Counted from the first letter of the stretch, positions 50,716 through 61,043 are shown. The stretch is 64,000 nt of DNA from Defluviitalea phaphyphila (GCF_001466305.1 NZ_JWID01000002.1:71344-135343); one strand, 5' to 3'. A program made the numbers and translations. The notes: a model not told the origin generated them from the letters alone.

Positions 50716-50728
50716 TAGGGGGATACAT

Positions 50729-51031
50729 ATGGAAATAACAAAAATAAATCCATTTAATTTGTCAGAATATACAAATAATTCTAAACAAGTAAAATCTAAT
50801 GAAGCAACTTTTGAAGATTTTTATAAAGCAGCTTTAGGATTAATTGATAAAACTAATCAATTACAAAAGGAAGCAGATCAGATCGGATTAGATTTTATGA
50901 TGGGTAAAACTGATAATATTCATAATGTAATGATTGCTCAGGAGAAAGCTAATATAGCACTTCAATTTACTGTGCAAGTTCAAAGTAAAGTATTAGAAGC
51001 TTATCAAGAAATTATGAGAATTACATTATAA
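50729..51031 (+). CDS. fliE: Flagellar hook-basal body protein FliE
   Basis: A 100-residue adaptor between MS ring and rod. The conserved C-terminal half is visible: FMMGKTDNIHNVMIAQEKANIALQFTVQVQSKVLEAYQEIMRI. Its stop codon lies inside a 10-bp tandem repeat (51022-51051). It follows flgC by 13 bp behind a GGGGGAT site. Confidence 0.96.
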   Translation: MEITKINPFNLSEYTNNSKQVKSNEATFEDFYKAALGLIDKTNQLQKEADQIGLDFMMGKTDNIHNVMIAQEKANIALQFTVQVQSKVLEAYQEIMRITL

Positions 51032-51051
51032 TACATTATAATACATTATAT
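51022..51051 (+). repeat. 10-bp tandem repeat at the fliE stop
   Basis: Three consecutive units of TACATTATAA, the last imperfect, run from 51022 to 51051. The first unit encodes the end and stop of fliE; the rest lengthens the gap to fliF. Probably a replication-slippage product. Confidence 0.8.
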
Positions 51052-51073
51052 TGCACAGGAATGAGGTGAATAA

Positions 51074-52717
51074 ATGCAAGAAACGTTATCTAAGATATCC
51101 CAACAAATTACGGAATATTGGAATCGTTTTGATAAAAGTCAAAAAATAAGAATAGGAATTATAAGTTTTATAGGGTTACTTACTTTAGGAATTATTATTT
51201 TTATGGTTACAAGACCGCAAATGGTGAATTTATTTAATGAAGAGTTAACAAATTCTCAAGCTGCAGAAATTAAAGAAGTATTAGATAGAGCTTCTATATA
51301 TAATAGGACAAATGAAGATGGAACGGCTATAAAAGTTAAGAAGGAAGATTATGCTAGGGCTAAAATGGCTTTAGCCAAAGAGGAAATTCCAGACCAGGGA
51401 TTCACTTTTGAAGATGCATTAAAAAATAATATGGGTACTACTGAAACTGAAAAAAAAGCAAAGTTAAGAGAAGCTAAACAACAGGAATTAGCAGAGGATA
51501 TAAGTAATATTGAAGGAGTAAATAAGGCAGAAGTTCATTTAGTTATTCCTGATGAAGATAATTTTTTTCTAGCATCCACTCAAGAAGCAAGGGCTAGTGT
51601 AAAACTTGATTTAATAAAAGATTTAACTAATAAGCAAATTGTAGGAATTGCTCATTATGTAGCCGGGAGTGTAGAAAATTTAGATGTTAAAAATGTAAGA
51701 ATTATAGATAATACGGGAAATATTCTTTATTTAGGGGATGAAGATAACATCGTTGCAGACATGGATGAGCAACAAAACATAAAATTAGCAGCAGAAAAAC
51801 AAGTTGAATTAAAAGTATTATCTATATTAGGTCCACTTTTTGATGATGTAAGAGTAACTCCTAATTTAGTTTTGGATTTTGATCAATATAAAGAAAGACA
51901 AGAAAAAGTTAGTTCTCCTATTGAAGGAGAAGACAAAGGAATAATTTCTTATGAAAATAAGGCAAGTAGGAAAGTTTCAGGAGGAAGTGAAGGAGAAGAA
52001 CCAGGTCTTGCTGCAAATGCAGGAGAAATTACTCAATATCAAATGGGTGACGAAAATGTTTATGAAGCTCAAGAAAGTCAAAGTGAAATTAAATATGAAC
52101 TAGATAAGCAATATATAGAACTTGAAAAAAGTATTGGTGATATTATACCAGATAAATCTAATATATCTGTAGTTGTATTAAGAGATAAGATTTATGATCA
52201 GGCTACAAAAGAACAAGAAGAAAAAACAGGAGCAGAAGATGAACTTCAAGAAGGAGAAACTTGGGAAGAATATAAGTATAGAATAAAATCAAATCCTTCA
52301 ATAATTGATATTGATAATGAATATCCTGAATTAAATAGACTAGTTGCTAATGCGGCAGGAATAGATGTTGATAATGTAGAAATTGTTGGATATGAAATTC
52401 CTGTATTTATAGATAAAGAAATTAAACCTAGGTCATATATTGAATATATAATATTAGGAGGGTTATTTTTATTAATCGCTTCATTAGCATTTATAATAGT
52501 TAAAAGGTTAAAACCTAGTGAAGAAGAAATAGAAACAGAACCTGAATTATCGGTTGAAGAAATGTTAGAAAGCACTCAAGAAAAGCAAGAAGAAGTAGAG
52601 CCTATTGAATATGGTGAAGAATCAGAGATAAGAAAGCAAATAGATAAATTTGTTGATGAAAAACCTGAAGCAGTAGCAAGTTTGCTACGTAACTGGCTTA
52701 ATGAAGAATGGGAGTGA
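51074..52717 (+). CDS. fliF: Flagellar MS-ring protein FliF
   Basis: A 547-residue ring protein in the cytoplasmic membrane. Membrane segments lie at about residues 26-45 and 456-477. Between them are the secretin-like ring-building domains (EVHLVIPDEDNFF, ASVKLDLI). The cytoplasmic C-terminus (about 520-547, FVDEKPEAVASLLRNWLNEEWE) is the FliG-binding tail. It follows fliE by 42 bp and is linked closely to fliG. Confidence 0.97.
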   Translation: MQETLSKISQQITEYWNRFDKSQKIRIGIISFIGLLTLGIIIFMVTRPQMVNLFNEELTNSQAAEIKEVLDRASIYNRTNEDGTAIKVKKEDYARAKMALAKEEIPDQGFTFEDALKNNMGTTETEKKAKLREAKQQELAEDISNIEGVNKAEVHLVIPDEDNFFLASTQEARASVKLDLIKDLTNKQIVGIAHYVAGSVENLDVKNVRIIDNTGNILYLGDEDNIVADMDEQQNIKLAAEKQVELKVLSILGPLFDDVRVTPNLVLDFDQYKERQEKVSSPIEGEDKGIISYENKASRKVSGGSEGEEPGLAANAGEITQYQMGDENVYEAQESQSEIKYELDKQYIELEKSIGDIIPDKSNISVVVLRDKIYDQATKEQEEKTGAEDELQEGETWEEYKYRIKSNPSIIDIDNEYPELNRLVANAAGIDVDNVEIVGYEIPVFIDKEIKPRSYIEYIILGGLFLLIASLAFIIVKRLKPSEEEIETEPELSVEEMLESTQEKQEEVEPIEYGEESEIRKQIDKFVDEKPEAVASLLRNWLNEEWE

Positions 52718-52722
52718 ACAAG

Positions 52723-53736
52723 ATGGCAGTTGTAAAAGAAGAATATACGGGAAAAGAAAAAGCTGCTATGTTGCTTATTACTTTAGGGCCTGAAAAAGCC
52801 GCCAAAATTTTCAAACATTTAAAAGAAGAGGAAATAGAACAACTTACTTTAGAAATTGCTAATATTCGCACTGTATCACCAAAAGATAAAGAAAAAATAT
52901 TAGAAGAATTTTATCAACTTTGTCTAGCTCAAGAATATATTGCTGAGGGTGGAATTAATTATGCTAGACAAATTCTAGAAAAGGCATTAGGTAGTGAAAA
53001 AGCAATAGAAGTTATAAATAAACTTACTGTTTCATTACAAGTTAGACCTTTTGATTTTATTAGAAAAACGGATGCTTCACAATTACTTAATTTTATCCAA
53101 AATGAACATCCTCAAGCTATAGCATTGATACTTTCATATTTAAAGCCAAGTCAAGCAGCATTAGTATTAGCAGCTCTTCCACAGGAAAAACAAGCTGATG
53201 TAGCAAGAAGAATTGCTTTAATGGATAGAACCTCTCCTGATATTATAAAAGAAGTAGAAAAAGTATTAGAGAAAAAATTATCATCTTTAGTGACGGAAGA
53301 TTATACTGCAGTTGGTGGTGTTGATGCAATTGTAGATATTATTAATTCTGTTGATAGAGGAACAGAAAAACATATTATGGAAACTTTAGAAGTAGAAGAT
53401 ACAGAATTAGCAGAAGAAATTAAGAAGAAGATGTTTGTATTTGAAGATATTATTACTTTAGATAATAGGTCAATTCAAAGAATCCTTAGAGAAATTGATA
53501 ACAATGATTTAGCTATAGCTTTAAAAGGAGCGGGAGAAGAAGTCAAAAATGTCATTTTCTCAAATCTTTCCAAGAGACTTGCTACAATGATTCAAGAAGA
53601 TATGGAATATATGGGACCTGTTAGATTAAGAGATGTGGAAGAAGCACAGCAAAAGATAGTAAATGTAATAAGGAAATTAGAAGATATAGGAGAAATTGTT
53701 ATTTCTAGAGGGGGAGGCGATGAAATAATTGTCTAA
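52723..53736 (+). CDS. fliG: Flagellar motor switch protein FliG
   Basis: A 337-residue rotor protein. The N-terminal domain (KAAMLLITLGPEKAAKIFKHL) binds FliF; EHPQAIALILSYL marks the middle domain. The C-terminal domain with FEDIITLDNRSIQRILREID has the charged helix contacting MotA. The ATG at 52723 is 8 bases after GGGAG; a GTG at 52708 inside fliF is less likely. Its end overlaps fliH. Confidence 0.97.
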   Translation: MAVVKEEYTGKEKAAMLLITLGPEKAAKIFKHLKEEEIEQLTLEIANIRTVSPKDKEKILEEFYQLCLAQEYIAEGGINYARQILEKALGSEKAIEVINKLTVSLQVRPFDFIRKTDASQLLNFIQNEHPQAIALILSYLKPSQAALVLAALPQEKQADVARRIALMDRTSPDIIKEVEKVLEKKLSSLVTEDYTAVGGVDAIVDIINSVDRGTEKHIMETLEVEDTELAEEIKKKMFVFEDIITLDNRSIQRILREIDNNDLAIALKGAGEEVKNVIFSNLSKRLATMIQEDMEYMGPVRLRDVEEAQQKIVNVIRKLEDIGEIVISRGGGDEIIV

Positions 53737-54481
53737 TATTATTAAAAATTTAGCAGTAAATTTAAATCAGGGAGAAGCTGTTTATATAGATATTCAAAAT
53801 AATAATATTCAAAAGACATTAGAAGATGATAAAACTGTAGATAATCTTGAAAAAAATATAAGAGAAGATATTATCTTAAAGGCTAAGGAAGATGCTAAGG
53901 AAATCATTTTGGAAGCAGAAAAAAAGGCAGCATTAATTTTAGATAATGCAAAAAAAGAAGCAGAAAATATAAAGATTAACATAGAAAATATGAAAAAAGA
54001 GGCTAAGAAAAAAGGTTATGAAGAGGGTTTTAAAAGAGGAGCAGAAGAAAGTGAAAAATTATGTAAGCAAGCTAAGTTAGAATTAGATAATGCGATTAAA
54101 GAAAAAGAAAGAATTATAAAAGATATTGAACCTAAGATGGTAGAGTTGATTTTAGATATTTGTGAAAAAATTTTAGGACAAACTATTAGTATAAATAAAA
54201 AATCTATATTTTATTTAATAAGAAAAGGTTTTGTAGAAATTCAAGGCAAAGGAGAAAAGATAACAATTAAGGTTTCAAATGACGATTATAAAAACATATT
54301 AGAATTTAAGGAAGAGTTTATGGATGAAATAGGTTTTAAAGGTGAGTTTAACATAATAAAAGATCCATCTTTGAAATCAGGAGATTGTATTATAGAAAGT
54401 GATTTTGGAAATATTGATTGTAGTTTAGGAACTCAATTTCAAGGATTGAAACAAGAATTACTTTTCCTCTTAGGCTCTTAA
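53729..54481 (+). CDS. fliH: Flagellar assembly protein FliH
   Basis: A 250-residue regulator of the export ATPase. A long Lys/Glu-rich coiled coil (about residues 45-130) with the small-residue pattern [16 protein letters not shown] precedes the globular FliH domain ([31 protein letters not shown]), related to the stator stalk of V/F-type ATPases. The start is a TTG overlapping the fliG stop by 8 bases; GGGGAGG lies about 11 bases upstream. It is followed by its partner fliI. Confidence 0.92.
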   Translation: MSNIIKNLAVNLNQGEAVYIDIQNNNIQKTLEDDKTVDNLEKNIREDIILKAKEDAKEIILEAEKKAALILDNAKKEAENIKINIENMKKEAKKKGYEEGFKRGAEESEKLCKQAKLELDNAIKEKERIIKDIEPKMVELILDICEKILGQTISINKKSIFYLIRKGFVEIQGKGEKITIKVSNDDYKNILEFKEEFMDEIGFKGEFNIIKDPSLKSGDCIIESDFGNIDCSLGTQFQGLKQELLFLLGS

Positions 54482-54504
54482 TTATATATAGGATGGGTGA
54501 GATT

Positions 54505-55818
54505 TTGAGTAAAATTAATATAGATAAATATCGTAAAGTATTAGATAAAAACTATATAAAGTATCAAGGAAGAGTCTCTCAAGTGGTTGGATTAACAATT
54601 GAATCCATAGGCCCCATTTCTAATGTAGGAGATATATGCTTTATTAAATCTCAAAATCAGAAAAATTCTATAATGGCAGAAGTAGTAGGATTTAGAAATA
54701 ATAAGATATTATTAATGCCTTTAGGGGAAATGTTAGGGATAGGACAAGGAAGTATTGTTGAAACTTCAAAAGATACTTTAAATGTTGCCGTAGGACATCA
54801 ATTGTTAGGGAGAGTTTTAGATGGTTTAGGACATCCTATAGATGATGGTGAAATACTTAATTTAGATAATAAATATCCCGTTCAAAACAGTCCTCCTCAC
54901 GTTCTTAAAAGAAATAGAATAAAAGAGATATTACCCTTGGGAATTAAAGCAATAGATGGTCTTTTGACAGTGGGAAAAGGACAAAGAGTAGGAATTTTTG
55001 CTGGTAGTGGGGTAGGAAAAAGTACATTATTAGGAATGATTGCAAGAAATGCAGAAGCCGACCTTAATGTAATAGCATTGATTGGAGAAAGAGGAAGAGA
55101 AGTAAGAGAATTTATTGAAAAAGATTTAAAAAAAGAGGGTTTAAAAAAATCGGTTATAGTTGTAGCAACTTCAGACCAGCCAGCTTTAATTAGATTAAAG
55201 GCTGCTCAAACAGCTACGGCAATAGCTGAATATTTTAGAGATCAAGGTAAAAATGTACTTCTTTTAATGGATTCCCTCACTCGTTTTGCTATGGCTCAAA
55301 GGGAAGTAGGGTTAGCTATAGGAGAACCGCCGGTAACAAGAGGATATACTCCATCTGTTTTTGCAGTTATGCCAAAGCTTTTAGAAAGAGCTGGTAATTC
55401 AGATAAAGGGTCTATCACAGGATTATATACCGTATTAGTAGATGGAGATGATATGACAGAACCTGTTACAGATACGGTTAGGGGAATATTAGATGGACAT
55501 ATAGTATTATCAAGAAAAATAGCCAACAGAAATCAGTATCCTGCTATAGATATATTACAAAGTATATCTAGGGTAATGAATGATATTATTTCTGATAAAC
55601 ATAAAGAAATGGCTTTTAATATAAAAAAATTATTAGCAGTATATAAAGAGGCAGAAGATTTAATAAATATAGGAGCTTATGTTAAAGGAAGTAATGAAGA
55701 AATAGATGAAGCAGTATCTAAATATAAAGATATTTATTCATTTTTAACTCAAAAAGTCGAAGAAAAATATGAATTTAATAAAACTTTAGAAGAAATGCAA
55801 AAAATTGTCTTTAGCTAA
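54505..55818 (+). CDS. fliI: Flagellar export ATPase FliI
   Basis: A 437-residue F1-beta-like ATPase that energises flagellar export. Walker A is [14 protein letters not shown], then [14 protein letters not shown], Walker [19 protein letters not shown] and [15 protein letters not shown] favour the TTG at 54505, which follows GGGTGA and gives the usual MSKINIDKY start. The in-frame ATG at 54493 has AGG directly adjacent and would add four residues; either is possible. Hexamer formation with FliH and FliJ is expected. Confidence 0.95.
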   Translation: MSKINIDKYRKVLDKNYIKYQGRVSQVVGLTIESIGPISNVGDICFIKSQNQKNSIMAEVVGFRNNKILLMPLGEMLGIGQGSIVETSKDTLNVAVGHQLLGRVLDGLGHPIDDGEILNLDNKYPVQNSPPHVLKRNRIKEILPLGIKAIDGLLTVGKGQRVGIFAGSGVGKSTLLGMIARNAEADLNVIALIGERGREVREFIEKDLKKEGLKKSVIVVATSDQPALIRLKAAQTATAIAEYFRDQGKNVLLLMDSLTRFAMAQREVGLAIGEPPVTRGYTPSVFAVMPKLLERAGNSDKGSITGLYTVLVDGDDMTEPVTDTVRGILDGHIVLSRKIANRNQYPAIDILQSISRVMNDIISDKHKEMAFNIKKLLAVYKEAEDLINIGAYVKGSNEEIDEAVSKYKDIYSFLTQKVEEKYEFNKTLEEMQKIVFS

Positions 55819-55841
55819 AATTCCAAATAAAGGTGAATTTA

Positions 55842-56318
55842 ATGAAACGTTTTATTTTTACAATGGATAATGTTCTAAATATAAGAGAGAAATTAGAAGA
55901 AAAGAAAAAACAAGAATATGGGAAAGCGTTAAATAAACTTCAAAATGAAATAGAGAAAAAGGAAAATTTAATTAAAGAAACAAATACCTTTTTACAAATT
56001 TTAAGTAATAAAATTGAAGAAAAAATTCATTCTAATGAAGTGATTTTATGTAATCAATATATAAATTATTTAAAAGAAAAAATAGATGATCAAGAAAAAA
56101 TAGTTCAAGATGCTGAACAATATGCACAAAAGAAACAAGAAGAACTATTAGAAGCAGTAAAAAAGAAAAAAATGCTCGAAACTTTAAAAGAAAAGAGATT
56201 AATAGAATTTTTACAAGAAATGAATAGAAAAGAACAAATTATAAATGATGAAATAGTTAATTTTAAATATCAAGCACACCTTAAAGATGGGGGGGATGAA
56301 GATGGCAAAATCGGTTAA
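55842..56318 (+). CDS. fliJ: Flagellar export chaperone FliJ
   Basis: A 158-residue, almost wholly coiled-coil protein rich in Lys and Glu (REKLEEKKKQEYGKAL, FLQEMNRKEQIINDEI). That pattern and its place after fliI identify FliJ, the central stalk in the FliI hexamer. The ATG at 55842 follows AAAGGTGA. The last 17 bases overlap the next gene. Confidence 0.88.
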   Translation: MKRFIFTMDNVLNIREKLEEKKKQEYGKALNKLQNEIEKKENLIKETNTFLQILSNKIEEKIHSNEVILCNQYINYLKEKIDDQEKIVQDAEQYAQKKQEELLEAVKKKKMLETLKEKRLIEFLQEMNRKEQIINDEIVNFKYQAHLKDGGDEDGKIG

Positions 56319-57033
56319 ATCACCTAAAGACACAAAAATAGAACAAAGTAAAGAAACAAAAAAAAATAAAAAAAGTAAAAAACCATTAATAATTATTGGT
56401 ATCATTTTACTATTATTTTTAGCTGGAGTTATTATTTATTTTAATATAGGTAATTTAACTGAAAAATATTTAAAACCCTCTTTAGAAAAAATTCCTATTT
56501 TAAGCAATTTGATCGTTAAAACTGAGGAAGATGAATATTCTGATTTATCAAGAGAAGAACTTATATCAAAAATAGAAGAATTACAAAATTTATTAAATAA
56601 AAAGGAAGAATTAATAGATATTAGTGAAGACACTATTGAAAAATTAGAAAGTGAAATTCAAAGATTAAAAGAAATAGAAGAAAATCAAATTCAATATAAA
56701 GAAGATAAACAAAAATTTGATGAAATGGTAGCTTCACAGGATCCAGAAGAATTTATGAGTTTTTATGAAGAAATATATCCAGATACAGCAGCAGAAATAT
56801 ATGAAAAGTTATTAAGTGAAAAAGAACAGACAGAAGATATAAAAAATTATTCAGAAACCTTTGAAAGTATGGATCCTTCAGATGCTGCAGAAGTTTTTGA
56901 AGAAATGATAGAAACTGATATGGATTTGGTTGTTCTTATTCTTAAAAATATAGATAATGAACAACAGGCTGCTATAATAGGAGAAATGAATCCTGAAGAA
57001 GCAGCAAAAGTAGTTAAGGCTATGGCACCATAA
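56302..57033 (+). CDS. MotE/YlxF-like flagellar protein with MgtE-N-type domain
   Basis: A 243-residue protein. A Lys-rich cytoplasmic N-terminus is followed by one membrane helix (about residues 30-52) and a coiled coil (about 90-140). The C-terminal region has the MgtE N-terminal-domain-like repeats ESMDPSDAAEVFEEM and IGEMNPEEAAKVVKAM. This is the layout of MotE/YlxF proteins that sit between fliJ and fliK and are thought to help stator or export function. The ATG at 56302 follows a GGGGGGATGAAG site. Confidence 0.8.
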   Translation: MAKSVKSPKDTKIEQSKETKKNKKSKKPLIIIGIILLLFLAGVIIYFNIGNLTEKYLKPSLEKIPILSNLIVKTEEDEYSDLSREELISKIEELQNLLNKKEELIDISEDTIEKLESEIQRLKEIEENQIQYKEDKQKFDEMVASQDPEEFMSFYEEIYPDTAAEIYEKLLSEKEQTEDIKNYSETFESMDPSDAAEVFEEMIETDMDLVVLILKNIDNEQQAAIIGEMNPEEAAKVVKAMAP

Positions 57034-57055
57034 TATAAAAGAAAGGAGGGGAAGA

Positions 57056-58396
57056 ATGAATTTAACAACATTAAATTTTTCTTCTATACAGACAAATTTA
57101 TCAATTCAATCTGCTGATAAAGAAATATATTCTAATAAAAGTAATAGCAATAATCAATTTGAAGAAACATTGCAAAAAGTACAAAATCAATCGCAAAAAT
57201 ACGAAAATAAAAATGATATAAAATCAAATCAAATTTCACAGAAAAATGAAGATATAAAAACAAATTTAATAAAAAAAGATAGCAATAATTTAGAAGAAGA
57301 AAAAACAGAAATAGAAGAACAATCAAAAATTCCAAGTGAAGAAGAAATAATCTTATTACTTGAACAAAAAACAGATTTATCTATGGAAAATATAGAAGAA
57401 ACATTAAATGAATTAGGATTTACAGTATATGATTTATTTTCAGTTCAAAATTTACAACAATTTATGAAAAAAATCCAAGGAGTAGACAATGTAATAGATT
57501 TACTTTCTATTCCTGAAGCTGTTGAAACATACAAAAATATAATGAATATTTTAAATGAAATAAAAGAAGAAATTCCTAATATTGAAAATATCATTTCTAA
57601 AAATAATTTATCTAATACCACAGATATTGTTAAAGATATTAATTCTAATAAAGATACTTTGATAAATAATTTCCATAATGATGGATTAAATTTATCAGAA
57701 GAAAAGGTAGGAAATAAAGAAATACTTACAGAAAATTTTAGTCAAGAAGAAAGCTCGAAGAAGGAAATTTTAGAAAAAGAGTTTTCACAACAAAAAATAT
57801 CTACTAATAAAGATAATAATATGTCAGAAGTTGAAGTAAAAGAAATCATAGTAGAAACAATAGACAATAATAATGGAAATATTATTAACCAAAATATTAT
57901 TTATGAAAATAAAATAATAAAAACGGAATTAAGTCAAATTAGTTCAGAATCAGTTCAGCAACCACAACAAATAATAGAACAAATGGTTGAATACATAAAA
58001 GTTAATTTAGCAGAAGACATAACTGAAATCAATCTTAATCTTAAACCAGATTATTTAGGGAAATTATCTCTTAAAATTGTTAGTGAAAAAGGAATCATGA
58101 CAGCACGTTTTATTGCAGAAAACCAAGTTGTAAAAGAAGTTATAGAAACAAATTTAAATCAACTTAGAGATGTATTAGAGGATCAAGGCATAAAAGTAGA
58201 TAAATTAGAAGTTTTTGTAAAACAAGAATTTGATGGTCAAGGATTTAATTTTAATCAAGAAAAGTTTTCAAAATCTAATAAAAGAATATCTTCTATAATT
58301 GCCAATTTGGATGAGACAATAGAAGAGATATATGATGATGTAGAAACTAAAAATCCTTATATCTTTTCTGAAAATAAAATCGATTTTTTGGCATGA
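57056..58396 (+). CDS. fliK: Flagellar hook-length control protein FliK
   Basis: A 446-residue protein. The first 340 residues are low-complexity, Asn/Glu/Lys-rich and probably extended, forming the molecular ruler. The conserved Flg_hook domain (about 345-415) shows INLNLKPDYLGKLSLKI, GIMTARFIAEN and LNQLRDVLEDQGIKVDKLEVFV. It sets hook length and switches export specificity through FlhB. An AAAGGAGGGG site precedes the start. Confidence 0.92.
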   Translation: MNLTTLNFSSIQTNLSIQSADKEIYSNKSNSNNQFEETLQKVQNQSQKYENKNDIKSNQISQKNEDIKTNLIKKDSNNLEEEKTEIEEQSKIPSEEEIILLLEQKTDLSMENIEETLNELGFTVYDLFSVQNLQQFMKKIQGVDNVIDLLSIPEAVETYKNIMNILNEIKEEIPNIENIISKNNLSNTTDIVKDINSNKDTLINNFHNDGLNLSEEKVGNKEILTENFSQEESSKKEILEKEFSQQKISTNKDNNMSEVEVKEIIVETIDNNNGNIINQNIIYENKIIKTELSQISSESVQQPQQIIEQMVEYIKVNLAEDITEINLNLKPDYLGKLSLKIVSEKGIMTARFIAENQVVKEVIETNLNQLRDVLEDQGIKVDKLEVFVKQEFDGQGFNFNQEKFSKSNKRISSIIANLDETIEEIYDDVETKNPYIFSENKIDFLA

Positions 58397-58433
58397 TATT
58401 AATTGATTATTAATCTTTATAAGGGGGGATTTT

Positions 58434-59243
58434 ATGTCCAGTATATCAAATACAAGCTATATTAGTGCTACTGATTCTAAAATTCAGTATACACAAGAGA
58501 CTACTACAGCAGAAAATGAATTAGATAAAAATGCTTTTTTAAATCTCTTAGTAACCCAGTTAAAATATCAAGATCCTTTAAATCCTACTGATGATAAAGA
58601 ATTTTTAGCTCAAATGGCACAATTTTCATCCTTAGAACAAATGCAGAATTTAAATAGAAATTTTGAAGCTACAAAAGCATTTTCCTTGTTAGGTAAAGAT
58701 ATTCAAGCGACCATAACTAATGATTTAACGTCAGAAGTAGAAACTATTCAGGGCAAGGTTGATTTTGTGAAAATAAAAAATGGAAATGTTTATTTAGTTG
58801 TTGATAATAAAGAAATTTCTATTGATGATGTAGAGGTAGTAACAGACTCTCAATTGTTTGATATAGATACAGATATTACCAATGTTTTTGAACTAATAGG
58901 AGAAGTTGTACAAGTAAAAAGAAATAATCCAGAAACAAATGAAACAGAATATATTGAAGGAAAAGTTACGCATATAAATATGGAAAATGGTGTTCCATAT
59001 ATAGTTATTGGAAGTGGAGAAAGTTCTATTGAAGTAACTTTAGAAAATTTAGAAGGAGTTATAGATAAAGAATCCTTAACTGGCAAAAAAGTTATAGCTT
59101 CTTTCTTTAATGATGAAACAGGTGAAAATGAGGAAATAGAAGGAGAAGTAGAATATATTTTAGTTAAAAATGAGGTTACTTATGTAATAGTAGATGGAAA
59201 AGAAATTTCAATTAAAGATGTTGAAAAGGTATTTGATAATTAA
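58434..59243 (+). CDS. flgD: Flagellar hook cap / scaffold protein FlgD with triplicated C-terminal repeat
   Basis: A 269-residue protein. The N-terminal part is classic FlgD: FLNLLVTQLKYQDPLNP then EFLAQMAQFSSLEQM. The rest consists of three related blocks at about residues 85-136, 154-209 and 215-266. Each starts L-x-G-(K/E) and ends in an (E)GKV-x5-NG-x2-Y-(L/I)-V-x5-E-S-I-x3-E pattern. The usual FlgD Ig-like cap domain is not recognisable. FlgD caps the growing hook. A GGGGGG site precedes the ATG. Confidence 0.92.
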   Translation: MSSISNTSYISATDSKIQYTQETTTAENELDKNAFLNLLVTQLKYQDPLNPTDDKEFLAQMAQFSSLEQMQNLNRNFEATKAFSLLGKDIQATITNDLTSEVETIQGKVDFVKIKNGNVYLVVDNKEISIDDVEVVTDSQLFDIDTDITNVFELIGEVVQVKRNNPETNETEYIEGKVTHINMENGVPYIVIGSGESSIEVTLENLEGVIDKESLTGKKVIASFFNDETGENEEIEGEVEYILVKNEVTYVIVDGKEISIKDVEKVFDN

Positions 59244-59260
59244 TTATAGGGAGCGATTTT

Positions 59261-59623
59261 ATGAAAATAAATAATGTTTCTCCCATTAATGCCTTTAATC
59301 TTAATGCAAATAAAGTTAATACTAACAGTCAATTTGAAGAAATATTAAAAAATAAAATATCTTTTAATGAACAAATAAAGTTTTCTAAACACGCTACTAT
59401 GAGACTAAATTCTAGAAATATTCAATTTACAGACGAACAAATAAAAAGACTTAACAAGGGAATTACAAAAGCACAGGAAAAAGGTATTAAAGATTCTTTA
59501 ATCTTAGTGGATCAAGTTGCTTTAATAGTCAATATAAAAAGTAAAACAGTAATAACGGCAATGGATTCAAATAAAACAGAAGAAAATGTATTTACAAATA
59601 TTGATGGAGCTGTAATTATTTAA
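59261..59623 (+). CDS. TIGR02530-type flagellar operon protein
   Basis: A 120-residue protein of the family found between flgD and flgE in clostridial and bacillar operons (TIGR02530). The conserved core is KFSKHATMRLNSRNIQFTD, GIKDSLILVDQVALIVNI and TVITAMDSNKTEENVFTNIDGAVII. The role is not established; a chaperone-like or hook-assembly function is suggested by position only. It starts 17 bp after flgD. Confidence 0.88.
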   Translation: MKINNVSPINAFNLNANKVNTNSQFEEILKNKISFNEQIKFSKHATMRLNSRNIQFTDEQIKRLNKGITKAQEKGIKDSLILVDQVALIVNIKSKTVITAMDSNKTEENVFTNIDGAVII

Positions 59624-59718
59624 CCGGACCTCGAAAGAGGAGGTTTTCATCTTGGAATGATTGAAAAGATGAATTACAGTTCTCTAAAGAAAATGTTTAT
59701 AATAGGGAGGTCATAAAT

Positions 59719-61038
59719 ATGATGAGATCTATGTTTTCTGGAGTTTCTGGACTCAGAGTTCATCAAACAAAAATGGATGTTATAGGTAATAATATAGCAA
59801 ATGTAAATACAACTGCATTTAAATCAGGACGTGTTACTTTTAATGAAGTATTTAGTCAAACTCTTCAAGGAGCTAGTGGACCTAGTGAATATACTGGTAG
59901 AGGCGGTATAAATCCTATGCAAGTAGGATTAGGAGTTAATGTTTCTTCCATAGATACTCTTATGACAAGTGGTGCAGCACAAAGAACAGATAATCCTTTT
60001 GATTTAATGATAGAAGGTGACGGTTTCTTTGTTGTAGGAGATGAAAGTGGAACTTATTTTACAAGAGCAGGAATTTTTAGAAAAGATGATTCAGGGAATT
60101 TAGTTATTCCTAATGGAATGAAAGTATATGGATGGGATACAGTAGAAACTGATGAGGATACTGGAGTTCAAACAGTAGTAAGAGGGAATGTTGCTCCTCT
60201 TAAACTAGATACCCCAGAAAATTTAGTAGCAGAACCGGAGGCAACAACGAGAATTAATATTCAAGGAAATTTAAATTTAGTAGACGGAGAAGAAGGAATA
60301 ACTATCCAAGTACAATTTTATGACACTTTAGGTAATCTATTTTCAGGTAATTTACAGGCTACATATGATGCAAGTAGTGGAGAATGGACTATACAAGCAA
60401 TTGATGAAGATGGAAATGCCGGAAGTGATATGTATATTGTAAGTTCTGATGGAGAAATTGAGACTACCATTACTGGACTTAGCGATTTAAATATAACTTT
60501 TGATTCTTCAGGAAATCCCGTTTATCCAAGTGGAGTAGATGAATTAATTTTCCAAATTCCTGAAGGAGATTTACAAAATTCTAGTGGGACAACTATATCC
60601 AAAATAGGTCCAATTGAGATTTCATTTGATGATATAACACAATATAATTCAACTACTAGCATAGACCCAATAAGAGTTGATGGAAGAGAAGTAGGAACTC
60701 TTCAGGGATATAGTATTGGTTCAGATGGAATAATTACTGCTTCTTATAGTAATGGAGATACAAAAGTTCTTGGACAAATAGTAGTAGCAAATTTCATAAA
60801 TCCTGCAGGTTTAGAAAAAGTAGGAGATAATTTATATGCGACCACTCCTAATTCTGGAGATTTTGATGGAATAGGAGAAGAAGGAACCTTACAAGGTGGA
60901 GTTTTGGAAATGTCAAATGTTGACCTTTCTTATGAATTTACAGAAATGATAACAACCCAAAGGGGATTCCAAGCTAATTCAAGGATTATTACAGTATCAG
61001 ATGAAATGCTTCAAGAATTAGTTAATTTAAAACGTTAA
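59719..61038 (+). CDS. flgE: Flagellar hook protein FlgE
   Basis: A 439-residue hook protein. The N-terminal rod/hook signature is VSGLRVHQTKMDVIGNNIANVNT. The body includes PFDLMIEGDGFFVVGDE and TRAGIFRKDD. The C-terminal signature is LEMSNVDLSYEFTEMITTQRGFQANSRIITVSDEMLQEL. The length is typical of Firmicutes. The 95-bp gap before it has a small hairpin (ACCTC/GAGGT near 59626) but no promoter I can support. An AGGGAGG site precedes the ATG. Confidence 0.97.
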   Translation: MMRSMFSGVSGLRVHQTKMDVIGNNIANVNTTAFKSGRVTFNEVFSQTLQGASGPSEYTGRGGINPMQVGLGVNVSSIDTLMTSGAAQRTDNPFDLMIEGDGFFVVGDESGTYFTRAGIFRKDDSGNLVIPNGMKVYGWDTVETDEDTGVQTVVRGNVAPLKLDTPENLVAEPEATTRINIQGNLNLVDGEEGITIQVQFYDTLGNLFSGNLQATYDASSGEWTIQAIDEDGNAGSDMYIVSSDGEIETTITGLSDLNITFDSSGNPVYPSGVDELIFQIPEGDLQNSSGTTISKIGPIEISFDDITQYNSTTSIDPIRVDGREVGTLQGYSIGSDGIITASYSNGDTKVLGQIVVANFINPAGLEKVGDNLYATTPNSGDFDGIGEEGTLQGGVLEMSNVDLSYEFTEMITTQRGFQANSRIITVSDEMLQELVNLKR

Positions 61039-61043
61039 TATAG

